From Paenibacillus phocaeensis (lineage in GTDB: Bacteria; Bacillota; Bacilli; Paenibacillales; Paenibacillaceae), in contig NZ_FCOQ01000018.1 of the NCBI RefSeq assembly GCF_900021165.1, forward strand, positions 911,488 to 961,718: a DNA stretch of 50,231 bases, read 5' to 3'. The notes below the pieces were generated by a model. That model worked only from the letters and a program-made list of their open reading frames with translations, did no database searches and was not told the DNA's origin. The translations under genes were made by a program, and so were the position numbers. Shown here in pieces: positions 8,410-16,580 of the stretch (positions are counted from its first letter, which is position 1; every line of letters begins with the position of its first letter).

Positions 8410-9705
8410 ATGGCGGTCAAAACTGTGATTCGTCAAGTGAATGAGCATGTCGGGGAAACGGTCGTCATCGGCAGCTGGCTTAATAACAAACGCTCGAGCG
8501 GCAAGATTCAATTTCTGCAGCTTCGGGACGGGACTGGCTACATCCAAGCCGTCGTTGTCAAGAGCGAAGTATCCGAGGAGACCTGGAACAACGCCAAGAG
8601 CTTGACCCAGGAATCTTCGATGTACGTGACGGGCGTGATCCGCGAGGAACCGCGCAGCCAATCCGGCTATGAAATGACGGTAACCGACATTGAGGTCCTT
8701 CATTTGACTGAGAACTATCCGATTACGCCAAAAGAACACGGGGTCGACTTCCTGATGGATCATCGTCACCTGTGGCTGCGTTCCTCGAAGCAGCGGGCGA
8801 TCATGGTGATCCGCGCTGAGATTATTCGCGCCGTACAGGAGTTTTTCGATCAAAACGGGTTTACGTTGGTCGATCCGCCGATTTTGACGCCAACTTCTGC
8901 GGAAGGGACCACCAACCTGTTCCATACGAAATATTTCGAAGAAGATGCCTATCTGACACAAAGCGGCCAGCTGTATATGGAAGCTGCGGCGATGGCCCTG
9001 GGCAAAGTTTATTCCTTCGGGCCGACGTTCCGTGCCGAGAAATCCAAGACGCGCCGCCACTTGATCGAGTTCTGGATGATCGAGCCGGAGATGGCCTTCA
9101 CCGATCATGAGGAAAGCTTGAAGGTGCAGGAGAACTTTATCACGCATGTCGTGCAATCCGTCCTGAAGAATTGCCGCACCGAGCTGGAAGCGGTGGGTCG
9201 CGACGTGTCCAAGCTGGAGGGCATTCAAGCGCCGTTCCCGCGGATCACCTACGACGAAGCGATCGAATATCTGCATACGCAAGGATTTGATATTCCGTGG
9301 GGCGAAGATTTCGGGGCTCCGCACGAAACGGCGATTGCGGAGCGTTACGAGAAGCCGGTATTTATCACGCATTATCCGGCGGGAATCAAGGCGTTCTACA
9401 TGAAGCCGGATCCGAACCGCCCGGAGGTCGTATTGTGCGCTGACATGATCGCTCCGGAAGGCTACGGGGAGATCATCGGCGGCTCTCAGCGGATCGATGA
9501 CCCGGCGTTGATGGAAGAGCGCTTCAAAGAGCATAACCTGTCGCCGGAAACGTACCAATGGTACCTCGATCTGCGCAAATACGGTTCGGTGCCGCATTCC
9601 GGCTTTGGTCTTGGCTTGGAGCGGACAGTCGCCTGGATCTGCGGCCTGGATCACGTGCGTGAGACGATTCCGTTCCCGCGGATGCTGTACCGGCTCTATC
9701 CTTAA
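8410..9705 (+). CDS. asnS: Asparaginyl-tRNA synthetase
   Basis: A 431-residue class IIb aminoacyl-tRNA synthetase that charges tRNA-Asn. An N-terminal OB-fold anticodon-binding domain (about 1-100; [20 protein letters not shown]) is followed by the class II core. Motif 2 is in the segment [16 protein letters not shown] and motif 3 is [15 protein letters not shown] close to the end. A good ribosome site (GAGGAGAG) precedes the ATG. It sits directly upstream of dnaD, as in B. subtilis. A perfect 12-base palindrome AACCTTAAGGTT lies at 8363-8374 in the short leader; its role is unknown. No T-box element is present. Confidence 0.97.
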   Translation: MAVKTVIRQVNEHVGETVVIGSWLNNKRSSGKIQFLQLRDGTGYIQAVVVKSEVSEETWNNAKSLTQESSMYVTGVIREEPRSQSGYEMTVTDIEVLHLTENYPITPKEHGVDFLMDHRHLWLRSSKQRAIMVIRAEIIRAVQEFFDQNGFTLVDPPILTPTSAEGTTNLFHTKYFEEDAYLTQSGQLYMEAAAMALGKVYSFGPTFRAEKSKTRRHLIEFWMIEPEMAFTDHEESLKVQENFITHVVQSVLKNCRTELEAVGRDVSKLEGIQAPFPRITYDEAIEYLHTQGFDIPWGEDFGAPHETAIAERYEKPVFITHYPAGIKAFYMKPDPNRPEVVLCADMIAPEGYGEIIGGSQRIDDPALMEERFKEHNLSPETYQWYLDLRKYGSVPHSGFGLGLERTVAWICGLDHVRETIPFPRMLYRLYP

Positions 9706-9731
9706 TCGGCGTTGAAAGGTGAACTTGATTT

Positions 9732-10424
9732 ATGGCTATGAATGAAGGCAACAACGCGTGGGCGAAGGGGATCGCTTTCGGGATGGAGGCGGGGACGGTG
9801 AACGTGCCTTACCCGCTGCTTGCTCATTACCGGAAGCTCCGCTTAAGCGATACGGAAGCGATGCTTCTGATCCAGCTGCTTGCTTTCAAACAAGCCGAGC
9901 GTAACGATTTTCCGTCGATTGGGCAGTTGGAATCGCGGATGGAGATGGCGCCTGGAACGCTGGCTCCGGTCATTCGCGGCTTGTTGAAAGAAGGCTGGAT
10001 CAGTATCGACGAGGCGGTGGATGAGGCGACCGGCATCCGTTCGGAGCATTACAACCTAAGCGGCATGTACGACCGGCTGGGCCAAGGGTTAGCTGCTGAG
10101 CCAGCTGATGCTGCCGGCCGCAAATCTGTTGCAGCCGCGATCGAACCGCGGGAGGAGCAGGAGCGAAATCTGTTCGTGATTTTCGAGAAGGAATTCGCCC
10201 GCCCGCTATCTCCGATGGAATGCGAGACGATTTCCGGTTGGGTAGACCAGGACCGCTATCCGGAAGAACTGATTCGGCTGGCGCTGAAGGAAGCGGTATT
10301 CGCCGGGAAAGTTCACTTCCGGTACATCGACCGGATCTTGTTGGAATGGAGCCGCAACCGCGTGCGTACGGCAGAGGACGTCAAGGCCTATGCGCAGCGA
10401 TTCCGCGGCGGGATGCGGTCATAA
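9732..10424 (+). CDS. dnaD: DNA replication initiation protein DnaD
   Basis: A 230-residue primosomal protein of normal DnaD length. The N-terminal winged-helix domain (about 20-110; LPYPLLAHY-type VPYPLLAHYRKLRLSDTEA, then PSIGQLESRMEMAPGT) and the C-terminal DnaB_2-type domain (about 145-230; FEKEFARPLSPMECETI, ending in a YAQRFRGG-type tail) are both recognisable. DnaD helps load the replicative helicase at oriC and at restart sites in Gram-positive bacteria. It follows asnS by 26 bases and shares its operon. In B. subtilis nth follows dnaD immediately, but here nth lies about 35 kb downstream. Confidence 0.94.
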   Translation: MAMNEGNNAWAKGIAFGMEAGTVNVPYPLLAHYRKLRLSDTEAMLLIQLLAFKQAERNDFPSIGQLESRMEMAPGTLAPVIRGLLKEGWISIDEAVDEATGIRSEHYNLSGMYDRLGQGLAAEPADAAGRKSVAAAIEPREEQERNLFVIFEKEFARPLSPMECETISGWVDQDRYPEELIRLALKEAVFAGKVHFRYIDRILLEWSRNRVRTAEDVKAYAQRFRGGMRS

Positions 10425-10436
10425 GGATCATAGGGA

Positions 10437-10479
10437 AGAGAGGGCCTTATTCTGCAGAAGAAGAGGGCTCTCTTTTTTA
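10437..10479 (+). terminator. Terminator after dnaD
   Basis: AGAGAG and CTCTCT outer arms with a partly paired inner stem are followed by a run of six T. It closes the asnS-dnaD unit. Confidence 0.75.
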
Positions 10480-10508
10480 ATACATACAGTCATGGGAGAA
10501 GTGCCGTT

Positions 10509-11687
10509 GTGAAGAACAAGAACCACGTGTTTTGGGGATTTTTCGTTTTGATGATTGCGCTCGGTGCCAGCGATAGTCTGCGCGGCGTCTTTTCCGTCGT
10601 GTTCGCCGATTATTTCCGGCTGACGGCCGACCAGGTGGCTCAAATCGTCACGGTCAGTTATGCGGGGAATCTTTTCTTTTTACTGGTCGGGGGCAGGCTG
10701 ATGGATCGCTTCGAACGGAAGAAAGCGATGTTGGCGATCCTGATCGTCTGGATGCTGACATTGCTGCTGTTCGTGCTGTCGGATAACTTTTACGCCATTT
10801 TGATCGGAATGTTCTTGGCAATGGGCGCTTCCACCTTGCTGAGTACGACGATCAACATCGTGACCCCGCTGCTTTTTGTAACAACGCCGGGGCTGGCGGT
10901 CAATTTTTTGTTTTTCGTGCAAGGGATCGGCACGACCGGGAGCCAAAGCTTGGCCGGCAACTTCGCTGAGAGTTTTGCCGACTGGAAGTTGACCAACGTT
11001 ATTCTGCTCGTGTTGGGCATTGTCGCGTTTCTGATTATATTGCTAAACCGGATTCCCGATAATCGGAGCGAAGGGGAAATGGGGGCGGGCTCCGGCCGGA
11101 AGTACCGGTTTAAAGACGTTCTAGCCAGCCGCTCGTTCATCCCGCTGGTGCTCTTGTTTGGATTTTACTTTATCGCGGAGCATGGCATCATGAACTGGTT
11201 GGTCGCTTACGGGACGCTTCACCTGGATTTGTCCAAAGGAGTGGCGGCGAACTATTTGGCCGTCTTTTTCGGGGGCATAACGGTAGGCAGGCTGGTGTTC
11301 TCCCCGCTAATCGATCGATTCGGCCTGTTCCGGAGCATCACGGTGTTTGCGCTTGCGGCATGCGCCCTTTACGTCGCAGGGATTTTGTGGGGGGCGTCGG
11401 GGCTTTGGCTGTTGAGCGCGAGCGGATTGTTTTTCTCCATCCTATATCCGACGATCGTGATGATGCTGCAGAAGTTTTACCCCGCGGCCATGATATCCAC
11501 GGCGACGGGGGCGATCATAAGCGTTGCTTCCTTGTTCGACATCGGGTTTAATTTCTTTTTCGGAAAAATCATCGACCGGGTCGGTTACGAGCACGGATTT
11601 CTGATTCTGCCCGTCAGCATGATCTTGTTCGTCGTGATCTACCTGGTTGGGGTCCGGGGGAAAGTCAACCTTGGATCGCAGCGATGA
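10509..11687 (+). CDS. MFS transporter
   Basis: A 392-residue integral membrane protein with about 12 predicted helices and the major facilitator motif A between helices 2 and 3 (GGRLMDRFERKK, about 59-70). It starts at GTG 10509 after GGGAG. The order is typical of FucP/sugar-type or unclassified MFS importers, but the substrate cannot be told. Its 3' end overlaps the convergent DUF423 gene by 23 bases. No co-transcribed partner indicates its role. Confidence 0.86.
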   Translation: MKNKNHVFWGFFVLMIALGASDSLRGVFSVVFADYFRLTADQVAQIVTVSYAGNLFFLLVGGRLMDRFERKKAMLAILIVWMLTLLLFVLSDNFYAILIGMFLAMGASTLLSTTINIVTPLLFVTTPGLAVNFLFFVQGIGTTGSQSLAGNFAESFADWKLTNVILLVLGIVAFLIILLNRIPDNRSEGEMGAGSGRKYRFKDVLASRSFIPLVLLFGFYFIAEHGIMNWLVAYGTLHLDLSKGVAANYLAVFFGGITVGRLVFSPLIDRFGLFRSITVFALAACALYVAGILWGASGLWLLSASGLFFSILYPTIVMMLQKFYPAAMISTATGAIISVASLFDIGFNFFFGKIIDRVGYEHGFLILPVSMILFVVIYLVGVRGKVNLGSQR

Positions 11688-12033
11688 CGAAGATCACCCA
11701 TCCTGCGAGAAAGCAAACGCCGCCTAGCGGGGTGATGGCGCCCAGCTTGCGGATGCCGGTCAAGCTCAGGGCATACAGACTGCCGGAGAACAAGAGAATC
11801 CCGGCAACCAGGAACCAGCCGGCGAGCAGGATTTGCGTCTCGTTCTCGAACTGCGCAGCGGCAAGTCCAAGCAGAATTAACCCCAGTCCATGGGCGATAT
11901 GGTACTGAACCCCGGTTTGGTACGTTTTCTGACGATCTTCGGTCAAGCGGTTCTTCAGGGCGTGCGCGCCGAAGGCGCCGAGGGCGACAGCGAGGAACAT
12001 CAGGATTCCGCCCAAAGTAAGCAGTAAGGTCAT
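11665..12033 (-). CDS. DUF423 family membrane protein (YwdK-like)
   Basis: A 122-residue protein with four hydrophobic helices and the conserved N-terminal motif ALGAFGAHALK (about 17-27) of the DUF423 family, followed by YQTGVQYH(I)AHGLGL. The family is widespread and of unknown function. On the minus strand a GGAGGTG ribosome site precedes the ATG. It ends inside the tail of the convergent MFS gene, so transcription of the two could interfere. Confidence 0.9.
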   Translation of the reverse strand: MTLLLTLGGILMFLAVALGAFGAHALKNRLTEDRQKTYQTGVQYHIAHGLGLILLGLAAAQFENETQILLAGWFLVAGILLFSGSLYALSLTGIRKLGAITPLGGVCFLAGWVIFVIAAIQG

Positions 12034-12095
12034 TTGGCATTAACACCTCCACCCAAATCTTACCGATTCCCCACAAGCTCGTCAATCAGGTGCAA

Positions 12096-12135
12096 AAACA
12101 AGCAGCGCGTTCGTAGCGAACGCGCTGCTTGTTTT
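12096..12135 (-). terminator. Perfect-stem terminator after the L-asparaginase gene
   Basis: Two 15-base complementary arms (12099-12113 and 12117-12131) flank the loop TAG. On the minus strand the stem is followed by TTTTTG, suited to ending the asparaginase transcript; on the plus strand TTTTA follows, so it may work weakly in both directions. Confidence 0.88.
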
Positions 12136-12150
12136 ATGGAGGGAGCCCCC

Positions 12151-13311
12151 TTATTTAGCCGGAAGCTCGATTTGGCCGTATCCGATCGTGGTAAACCAAT
12201 CCTTGACCGTATCGAAGTCTTTGGAGAAGGACAAGCACAACAGCAAGAGAATTCGGGCATGAGCCGCATTCAGGTTATCGCCTGCGATAATCCCGTCGCC
12301 GCTGGAGTAGTTGCTGCCCGAACCGGTCCGGGTCGTCGTGACGAACACAACGCCTTTCTCGATGGCCGCTTTCCGCTCTTCAGTCATCGCTTTGGAGATG
12401 CCGCCTGCCCCGGTGCCGGCGGTAACGATGCCTTTCGCCCCGTTTGCGACAAGTCCGCTGATCGCCCCTGCGCCTGCATCCTGATAGGAGTAGGCGATCT
12501 CCACTTTAGCCAAGTCCTCTTTGGTGATTTGGTTCAAATCAAATGGGGTAGCCCAGGCTGCAGCTGATTTCAAGGCGCGGAACGGCGCGCGGTAGACGCG
12601 GATCGTCTTCTCGTCGATATAACCCAGCGCGCCGATCTCCGGAGTCACAAACGTATCGGTGCGATAAGAGTTCGTCTTGGTCACTTCGCGTGCGGCATGG
12701 AATTCATCGTTCAGCATGAGCACCGTGCCGAAAGATTTCGTTTTCCCGCTCGCCGCCAGCTTAATGGCGTTATAGAGGTTGGCCGGAGCATCGGTGCCGA
12801 TGACCGTCCAAGGCCGCATCGAACCCGTGATGACGACCGGCTTCGGACTACGTACGGTCAGATCGAGGAAATAGGCGATTTCCTCCATGGTATCCGTCCC
12901 CGTTGTGACGACGACCCCGTCCTGGGTTTTGAGCGCTTCATCTACTTTTAAGGAAAGATCGTATAATTGCTCTATCGTATAAGCGCTGGAACCGGAGTTG
13001 CCGAATTGATAAGTGGAGACCTCGGCGATTTGATCCTTGTTGGGGAGGGACGCCACGAGATCGGCAATCGGCAGCGAACCGGCCCGATAGGTTTGGAAGC
13101 TCGTTTCATCCGTAGATTGCCCGGCAAGCGTACCGCCGGTGGCGATGACCTGCACCTTCGGCAGTTTCTTAACGGCATCGGTTGTATTCACGGTACCTGT
13201 AACGGTTTCAGCCGCGGAAGCCGGAGAGAGAACTAGATTAGGGAGCAGCGCGGTGACGGCGAGGCCGGTGATCAGTAAAGCCTTCAAACTTCGGGATGTC
13301 CATTTCTTCAT
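12151..13311 (-). CDS. Secreted type II L-asparaginase
   Basis: A 386-residue protein from the ATG at 13311, which follows GGAGG at an 8-base distance; an earlier in-frame ATG at 13344 lacks this. An N-terminal signal peptide (KKWTSRSLKALLITGLAV to SPASAAE) predicts export. Both asparaginase active-site motifs are present: IATGGTLAG with the nucleophilic Thr, and TTGTDTMEE with the Thr-Asp pair; the VTKT Lys follows. It hydrolyses L-asparagine to aspartate and ammonia outside the cell, as B. subtilis AnsZ does. It stands alone between its own promoter and terminator. In a diazotroph this is a plausible nitrogen-scavenging enzyme, but no nitrogen-control site was identified. Confidence 0.94.
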   Translation of the reverse strand: MKKWTSRSLKALLITGLAVTALLPNLVLSPASAAETVTGTVNTTDAVKKLPKVQVIATGGTLAGQSTDETSFQTYRAGSLPIADLVASLPNKDQIAEVSTYQFGNSGSSAYTIEQLYDLSLKVDEALKTQDGVVVTTGTDTMEEIAYFLDLTVRSPKPVVITGSMRPWTVIGTDAPANLYNAIKLAASGKTKSFGTVLMLNDEFHAAREVTKTNSYRTDTFVTPEIGALGYIDEKTIRVYRAPFRALKSAAAWATPFDLNQITKEDLAKVEIAYSYQDAGAGAISGLVANGAKGIVTAGTGAGGISKAMTEERKAAIEKGVVFVTTTRTGSGSNYSSGDGIIAGDNLNAAHARILLLLCLSFSKDFDTVKDWFTTIGYGQIELPAK

Positions 13312-13385
13312 TCCATCAACCTCCAAGATGTTTTTAGTTAACATTATGTAATGAAACCTAACAATGAACTTGTTAACTTGAATGA

Positions 13386-13415
13386 ATTATAGTTTGATGT
13401 CAGGTATATTAACAA
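13386..13415 (-). promoter_or_regulatory. Candidate sigma-A promoter for the L-asparaginase gene
   Basis: On the minus strand TTGTTA (13415-13410) and a perfect TATAAT (13391-13386) are 18 bases apart, about 75 bases before the start codon. Confidence 0.6.
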
Positions 13416-13651
13416 TCACGATGAAGATCGAATAAAACGCTTAAACCCGGATTTATCTTAGTGAATCGTTGTCAATATCGCTTATAAATGCAGTTTTAAA
13501 ATCTTGAAATACTCAAATTCAATGTAATGTTTGATGACAACTTGTGAATTTACCGCAAATTGTAGAACTTTTGCTGCTTCAAACGTTTTACCCAGTAGTG
13601 CAGGGGCAGGACGGACAACCTGCGTCTATTCATTGGGAGGAGGGGAGAGTT

Positions 13652-14200
13652 ATTGATGAATCGTCGTTTATTCTAAGATTTCAGCAGGGGGACCGCAGCG
13701 TCTTTGCTTGGCTTGTCCAGGAATATGGGACCTATGTGTATCGGGTAGCCCATTCGGTGTTGCACGACGCCAAGGAAGCCGAGGACGCCGCGCAGGAAAC
13801 CTTTCTGCAAATCTACAAATCTCTCCCGGAGTACCGCTCCCGAGGGTTGAAAACCTGGATTACCCGGATTGCCGTAAATAAGTCGATAGATATCAAGCGG
13901 AAGCGAGACCGGCGTAAGGAAGAGCAATGGGATCCGGTCGATCTGGACCTTCAGGTAACCGGCTCTGAACCGGACCACCTGCATCACTTCCTCGATACCG
14001 AACGGAGTGCGGAGGTACGCCGTCGAATAGACGGACTTCCGGCAGGACACCGGCAGATCGTTACGAAGTTTTACCTGGAAGGCAAGAGCCACGAGCAAAT
14101 TGCAGCAGAGCTCCACGTGGCGGTGAAGACGGTTGAATCGAGACTGTACCGGGCGAGAGCCTATATTCGAGAGCATTGGTCAAGGGAGGAATGGGGATGA
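13652..14200 (+). CDS. ECF-type RNA polymerase sigma factor
   Basis: An extracytoplasmic-function sigma factor. Sigma region 2 is seen in AWLVQEYGTYVYRVAHSVL and DAKEAEDAAQETFLQIYKSL, and region 4 in RIDGLPAGHRQIVTKFYLEGKSHEQIAAEL...VKTVESRLYRAR. The frame stays open back to a GTG at 13544, but no ribosome site precedes that GTG or the GTG at 13598. A very strong GGGAGGAGGGG (13635-13645) stands 6 bases before an in-frame ATT at 13652, which would give a normal-sized 182-residue protein beginning Met-Asp-Glu-Ser-Ser. I therefore prefer an ATT start; annotation pipelines would probably choose GTG. The ATG three bases further on is out of frame. The stop overlaps the start of the next gene (ATGA). 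Confidence 0.88.
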   Translation: MDESSFILRFQQGDRSVFAWLVQEYGTYVYRVAHSVLHDAKEAEDAAQETFLQIYKSLPEYRSRGLKTWITRIAVNKSIDIKRKRDRRKEEQWDPVDLDLQVTGSEPDHLHHFLDTERSAEVRRRIDGLPAGHRQIVTKFYLEGKSHEQIAAELHVAVKTVESRLYRARAYIREHWSREEWG

Positions 14201-14637
14201 GCGATCAACCGCATGACGAATTGAAGCTATGGCGGAGTTATATCCGCGGCGGCCTGGATCCAACCGCAGAGGCGCATTTGGAAGCGCTGCTGCAGGGGGA
14301 TGAAGCTGCATTTGCCGCTTATGCTGCCGCATTGTCCTCCTTGGAAAGCGAGCTTCCGTTACCGGAGGAGGAGAACGCCTATATCCAATCGATCCTGATG
14401 AAGGTAACGCCATCGAAATCCCACAAGGCGCGGAATGCCAGCCGCAGAAGCTGGAGCCGGCACCCGATGCTGCATTATGCCATTGCCGCAACTTTGACGG
14501 CGCTGCTGTTGGGCAGCGGATTTTTTGATCTTCTTGCGGCGGAGACCAATCAATTGATGAATCACTCGAATGCCCCGTCGCTCAGCGAGCGGATGATGGA
14601 GGCGACGACCGGCTGGTTCGACGGCTGGAGGCGATAA
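14197..14637 (+). CDS. Putative membrane anti-sigma factor
   Basis: A 146-residue protein starting at the ATG of an ATGA overlap with the sigma gene. A soluble N-terminal half (about 1-80, helical, acidic) is followed by one transmembrane segment (MLHYAIAATLTALLLGSGFFDLL) and a short outer tail. Position, size and topology are those of an anti-sigma factor that would hold the sigma factor at the membrane. There is no zinc-binding HxxxCxxC motif, so it would be a non-ZAS type. Function is inferred from context. Confidence 0.7.
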   Translation: MSDQPHDELKLWRSYIRGGLDPTAEAHLEALLQGDEAAFAAYAAALSSLESELPLPEEENAYIQSILMKVTPSKSHKARNASRRSWSRHPMLHYAIAATLTALLLGSGFFDLLAAETNQLMNHSNAPSLSERMMEATTGWFDGWRR

Positions 14638-14675
14638 CGGGGGATTTTTCATCAACAAGTTACAAGAAAAGGAGA

Positions 14676-15773
14676 ATGAACATGCCGTTTGAACGCAATC
14701 GACTGTTAGCTTTATTATTAAACTTCATCCCTGGCGTGGGGCATCTGTATTGGGGCAAGAAAGGGAGGGGCGTCACCTACCCGATTCTGTTCTTCGGCGG
14801 GCTGTTGTTTGGCTTTGTTGTCGCGATGGCTGCCAATAGCGGGGAGCTGGCGCTTGCGACGCTGATCGCAGGGATCTTTCTGTGGCTGATCTCGATGGTG
14901 GATCTGCTGATCTTGGTGCTTCGCGAAACGCCGGAAGAACGGGCTTACCGGGAGCATGTCCGGCAGACGACCGGCGAAGGGAGAGAGTCGGAGAAGTTCT
15001 TTACGATTCTATTGTCGTTCGTACCGGGTTTGGGCCATTTTCAACTGGGTCTGATGCAGCGCGGGCTGTCGTTTTTGATCGCCTTTTTCGGTTTGATCTC
15101 GATGATGTTTTTTGTGACAGGCATTACCCATGAGTCCGTATTTTTGCTGTTCCTCGGATTACTGCCGATCATCTGGCTGTACAGTATGTTCGACGCGGTG
15201 CAGCTCGTGCACCGGAAGCAGGCCGGGGAGCCACTGGTTGACCGGACTCCGTTTGACGATTGGGAGGCCGGCAGAATCGAAGGCCGCCGCAGCAAAGTGC
15301 TCGCGACGCTACTCTCCGCATTTCCGGGGGCGGGGCAAATGTATCTGGGCCTCCAAAAACGCGGTCTGCAGATGATGGTCTTGTTCCTGGGCAGCTTTTA
15401 TGTGATCGACGTTCTGCGGCTTTCGGTCTTTCTGTTCGTCATCCCGATTATTTGGTTCTATTGTTTCTTTGATGGCTTGCAGCAAACGAGCCGATACGGA
15501 ATCCTGCCGATGGAGGATCAACCGCTGCTGGAAACTCGGGGCGAATACCAGCATTGGCTTGGGATCGTGCTCATCCTGTTGGGGATCTACTTTGTCGGGA
15601 TGGAATTCATCGTTCCGCTAGTGGATGCGAACTTCCCTGAGCTGCATCTGTACCTCCGGATCGAAAGATACCTCCGTCCGACCATAGTGGCCGTGCTGTT
15701 GATTGGCGGAGGGATCAAGCTGCTCGCCCGGCCGAAGCGGCGGGATCCGTTATGGAGCGACGGGGACATTTAA
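14676..15773 (+). CDS. Multi-pass membrane protein with three TM2-like repeats
   Basis: A 365-residue membrane protein. Three homologous segments each contain P-G-x-G followed by a glycine/arginine turn: NFIPGVGHLYWGKKGRG (about 16-32), SFVPGLGHFQLGLMQRG (about 113-129) and SAFPGAGQMYLGLQKRG (about 214-230), each flanked by membrane helices. This is the TM2-domain pattern repeated three times. The last 80 residues (HWLGIVLILLGIYFVGMEFI, then a helix with GGGIKLLARP) resemble the LiaF/DUF5668-type membrane module. The start could be the ATG at 14676 or at 14682; GAAAAGGAGAATGA precedes. It follows the sigma/anti-sigma pair by 38 bases and is probably part of that regulon. Function is unknown. 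Confidence 0.75.
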   Translation: MNMPFERNRLLALLLNFIPGVGHLYWGKKGRGVTYPILFFGGLLFGFVVAMAANSGELALATLIAGIFLWLISMVDLLILVLRETPEERAYREHVRQTTGEGRESEKFFTILLSFVPGLGHFQLGLMQRGLSFLIAFFGLISMMFFVTGITHESVFLLFLGLLPIIWLYSMFDAVQLVHRKQAGEPLVDRTPFDDWEAGRIEGRRSKVLATLLSAFPGAGQMYLGLQKRGLQMMVLFLGSFYVIDVLRLSVFLFVIPIIWFYCFFDGLQQTSRYGILPMEDQPLLETRGEYQHWLGIVLILLGIYFVGMEFIVPLVDANFPELHLYLRIERYLRPTIVAVLLIGGGIKLLARPKRRDPLWSDGDI

Positions 15774-15780
15774 CAAGATT

Positions 15781-15824
15781 AGGGAGAGGTTGCAGCTTCC
15801 GGCTGCGCCTCTCTATTTTCTTTC
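15781..15824 (+). terminator. Terminator after the sigma-factor operon
   Basis: GAGAGG-TT-GCAGC pairs with GCTGC-G-CCTCTC around a TTCCG loop and is followed by a T-rich tail. Confidence 0.85.
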
Positions 15825-15836
15825 CGGGTTCTGAAT

Positions 15837-15845
15837 TGTTACAAT
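15837..15845 (+). promoter_or_regulatory. Extended -10 element for the bceRS operon
   Basis: TGTTACAAT (15837-15845) matches the extended -10 TGnTATAAT at 8 of 9 scored places; no good -35 is visible 17 bases upstream. It lies about 36 bases before the response-regulator start. Confidence 0.4.
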
Positions 15846-15880
15846 GCTAGGAGTGGGATGGTAGAAAAGGAGACCTACAG

Positions 15881-16576
15881 ATGTTCAAAATCTTTATTGT
15901 CGAAGACGACAGGACGCTTGTCGAGCTGCTGGAACAACACTTGCACCGGTTTGGTTACGATACATGGGCGGTGTCCGACTTCGGCGAGGTCAAAGCCGAG
16001 TTTGAACGTTACGCCCCGCACCTTGTTCTGCTGGACGTGAATCTGCCGAAATATGACGGATACTATTGGTGCCGCCAAATCCGCAACTTATCGACCTGTC
16101 CAATCGTATTCTTGTCAGCGCGTGAAGGGAAAATGGACCAGGTGATGGCGTTGGAGAACGGGGCGGATGATTATATCACCAAGCCGTTTGATTACGATAT
16201 TGTGATCGCGAAAATCAAAAGCCAGCTGCGCCGCGCCTATGGAACTTACGCCGGCAATGGGGATGATCGCGCGGTGACGGTCTCCGGACTACGCCTCGAC
16301 CGGGATCGGCTGTCGCTCAGCTTGCGGGATGAACGGATCGAACTGAGCTTGACCGAGGTGAAAATTCTGGACGAATTGATGGGGAAAATCGAGCAGGTGG
16401 TCAGCCGGGACCGGCTGCTGGAGAAAATTTGGGACGATCAAGCCTTCGTGGACGACAATACGCTGAATGTCTATGTGACCCGGGTGCGCAAGAAGTTGTC
16501 TGCGCTCGGAATCGACGATGCACTGCAAACCGTCCGCGGGCAGGGCTACCGCCTCGTGCCGCTTTGGGGGGAGTAG
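15881..16576 (+). CDS. BceR-like OmpR-family response regulator
   Basis: A 231-residue response regulator. The receiver domain has the acidic pocket EDD (8-10), phospho-acceptor Asp52 (LLDVNLP), Ser80 and the conserved Lys in ITKPF. A C-terminal OmpR/PhoB winged helix follows (ELSLTEVKILDELM, VTRVRKKL, VRGQGYRL). It is co-directional with a short two-helix histidine kinase and a BceAB-type transporter, the standard arrangement of Firmicute peptide-antibiotic sensing modules, in which the regulator activates the transporter genes. AAAAGGAGA precedes the ATG. Confidence 0.9.
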   Translation: MFKIFIVEDDRTLVELLEQHLHRFGYDTWAVSDFGEVKAEFERYAPHLVLLDVNLPKYDGYYWCRQIRNLSTCPIVFLSAREGKMDQVMALENGADDYITKPFDYDIVIAKIKSQLRRAYGTYAGNGDDRAVTVSGLRLDRDRLSLSLRDERIELSLTEVKILDELMGKIEQVVSRDRLLEKIWDDQAFVDDNTLNVYVTRVRKKLSALGIDDALQTVRGQGYRLVPLWGE

Positions 16577-16580
16577 GCGC

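Noticed and set aside
8185..9654. 489-codon minus-strand open frame opposite ackA/asnS
   Set aside because: Shadow of the real genes: amino-acid composition is Arg/His/Asp rich with no recognisable domain, and ackA and asnS are certain on the other strand.
13655..13660. ATG start for the ECF sigma factor directly after the strong ribosome site
   Set aside because: The ATG is out of frame with the sigma reading frame; only the ATT three bases earlier is in frame.
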